From: Collinsella sp.
GTDB lineage: Bacteria > Actinomycetota > Coriobacteriia > Coriobacteriales > Coriobacteriaceae
Direction of reading: 5' to 3'
Length of the DNA: 64,000 nucleotides
NCBI GenBank assembly: GCA_019414025.1
Contig: DXMU01000002.1
Location: forward strand, 48,065-112,064
The notes under the pieces are model-generated. The model was not told the DNA's origin, searched no databases, and saw nothing but the letters and a program-made list of their open reading frames with translations. A program made the position numbers and the translations under genes. Below, one piece after another: positions 63,897-64,000 of the stretch (positions are counted from its first letter, which is position 1; each line of letters begins with the position of its first letter).

Positions 63897-63913
63897 AATG
63901 GCTTTCTCATATT

Positions 63914-63943
63914 AAAAGGGGAGGCCGCGAGGCCTCCCCCTTC
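63914..63943 (-). terminator. terminator of a minus-strand gene beyond the window
   Basis: AAGGGGAGGCC / GGCCTCCCCCTT stem with loop GCGA and TTTT on the minus strand. A minus-strand gene probably ends between 63944 and 64000, but too little is present to name it. Confidence 0.7.
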
Positions 63944-64000
63944 TAAGTTCAAGCGTACGGCTCGGTGCCGTCCACCGGTCAGCGGCGCCCTGGCCTCCCA

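Larger units (their letters stand above)
62336..63912 (+). mobile_element. IS110-family insertion sequence, possibly IS1111 subgroup
   Basis: A 16-bp perfect inverted repeat (ATATGAGAAAGCCATT at 62336-62351; complement at 63897-63912) brackets the transposase gene and gives a 1577-bp element. Classical IS110 members lack inverted repeats, while the IS1111 subgroup has subterminal ones. About 115 bp precede and 320 bp follow the transposase gene. True ends may lie a few bases outside the repeats. Confidence 0.6.

Noticed and set aside
63944..64000. Partial gene at the right edge
   Set aside because: A terminator points to a minus-strand gene, but under 60 bases are present and no frame can be chosen.

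Overview
The window is high-GC bacterial DNA with single-copy housekeeping genes, one tRNA and an SRP RNA. Gene content (short SRP RNA, sortase-anchored adhesins with Cna-B-like repeats, tilS-hpt-ftsH, short serine acetyltransferase, SipW/TasA-type exported proteins) suggests a gut actinobacterium of the class Coriobacteriia, most like Collinsella. That assignment is inference from gene families; no alignment was possible.

Layout. 1-6440 is a minus-strand operon: SipW-type signal peptidase, a TasA-like protein, a second SipW-type exported protein and the N-terminal 1438 residues of a giant InlB-repeat surface protein that runs off the left edge. 7190-11769 holds a flavodoxin-like gene and a heterodimeric ABC exporter. 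11983-21028 carries two sortase-anchored surface proteins on either side of the SRP RNA gene. 21260-36862 is mostly housekeeping and transport: a TadA-glycerate kinase fusion, tRNA-Ser, LemA, IlvE, DedA, CysE, a marR-controlled second ABC exporter, a nitroreductase, a degenerate enhancer-binding-type regulator and a YeiH transporter. 37026-61520 holds a GntR regulator, GlmS, a LacI regulator, a HAD phosphatase, a LarE-like enzyme, an AlbA_2/ATPase regulator, a secreted nuclease, an EF-G-like protein, a polar amino acid ABC importer, an RlmD-like methylase, a PHP enzyme, an aminotransferase, tilS-hpt-ftsH, a metallo-hydrolase and Hsp20. The right end carries an IS110-type insertion sequence.

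Two themes stand out. First, three C/G homopolymer tracts of 9-10 bases lie at surface-protein loci. One (12062-12071) sits in a signal peptide and puts the LANTG protein out of frame as sequenced. Another (20999-21007) lies in the signal peptide of the 2504-residue adhesin. A third lies upstream of the sipW operon. This looks like slippage-based phase variation of the cell surface. Second, the intergenic spaces are full of structured DNA: a dispersed REP-like family with a GGGACAG core, a nested cluster between glmS and lacI, a MITE-like element, and four long inverted repeats (27 to 35 bp arms, perfect in three cases) unrelated in sequence. There is also a 23-bp-period repeat array and an AGAGAGA operator array.

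Most minus-strand operons end in clear hairpin terminators. Very long open frames antisense to the GC-rich genes are treated as composition artefacts.
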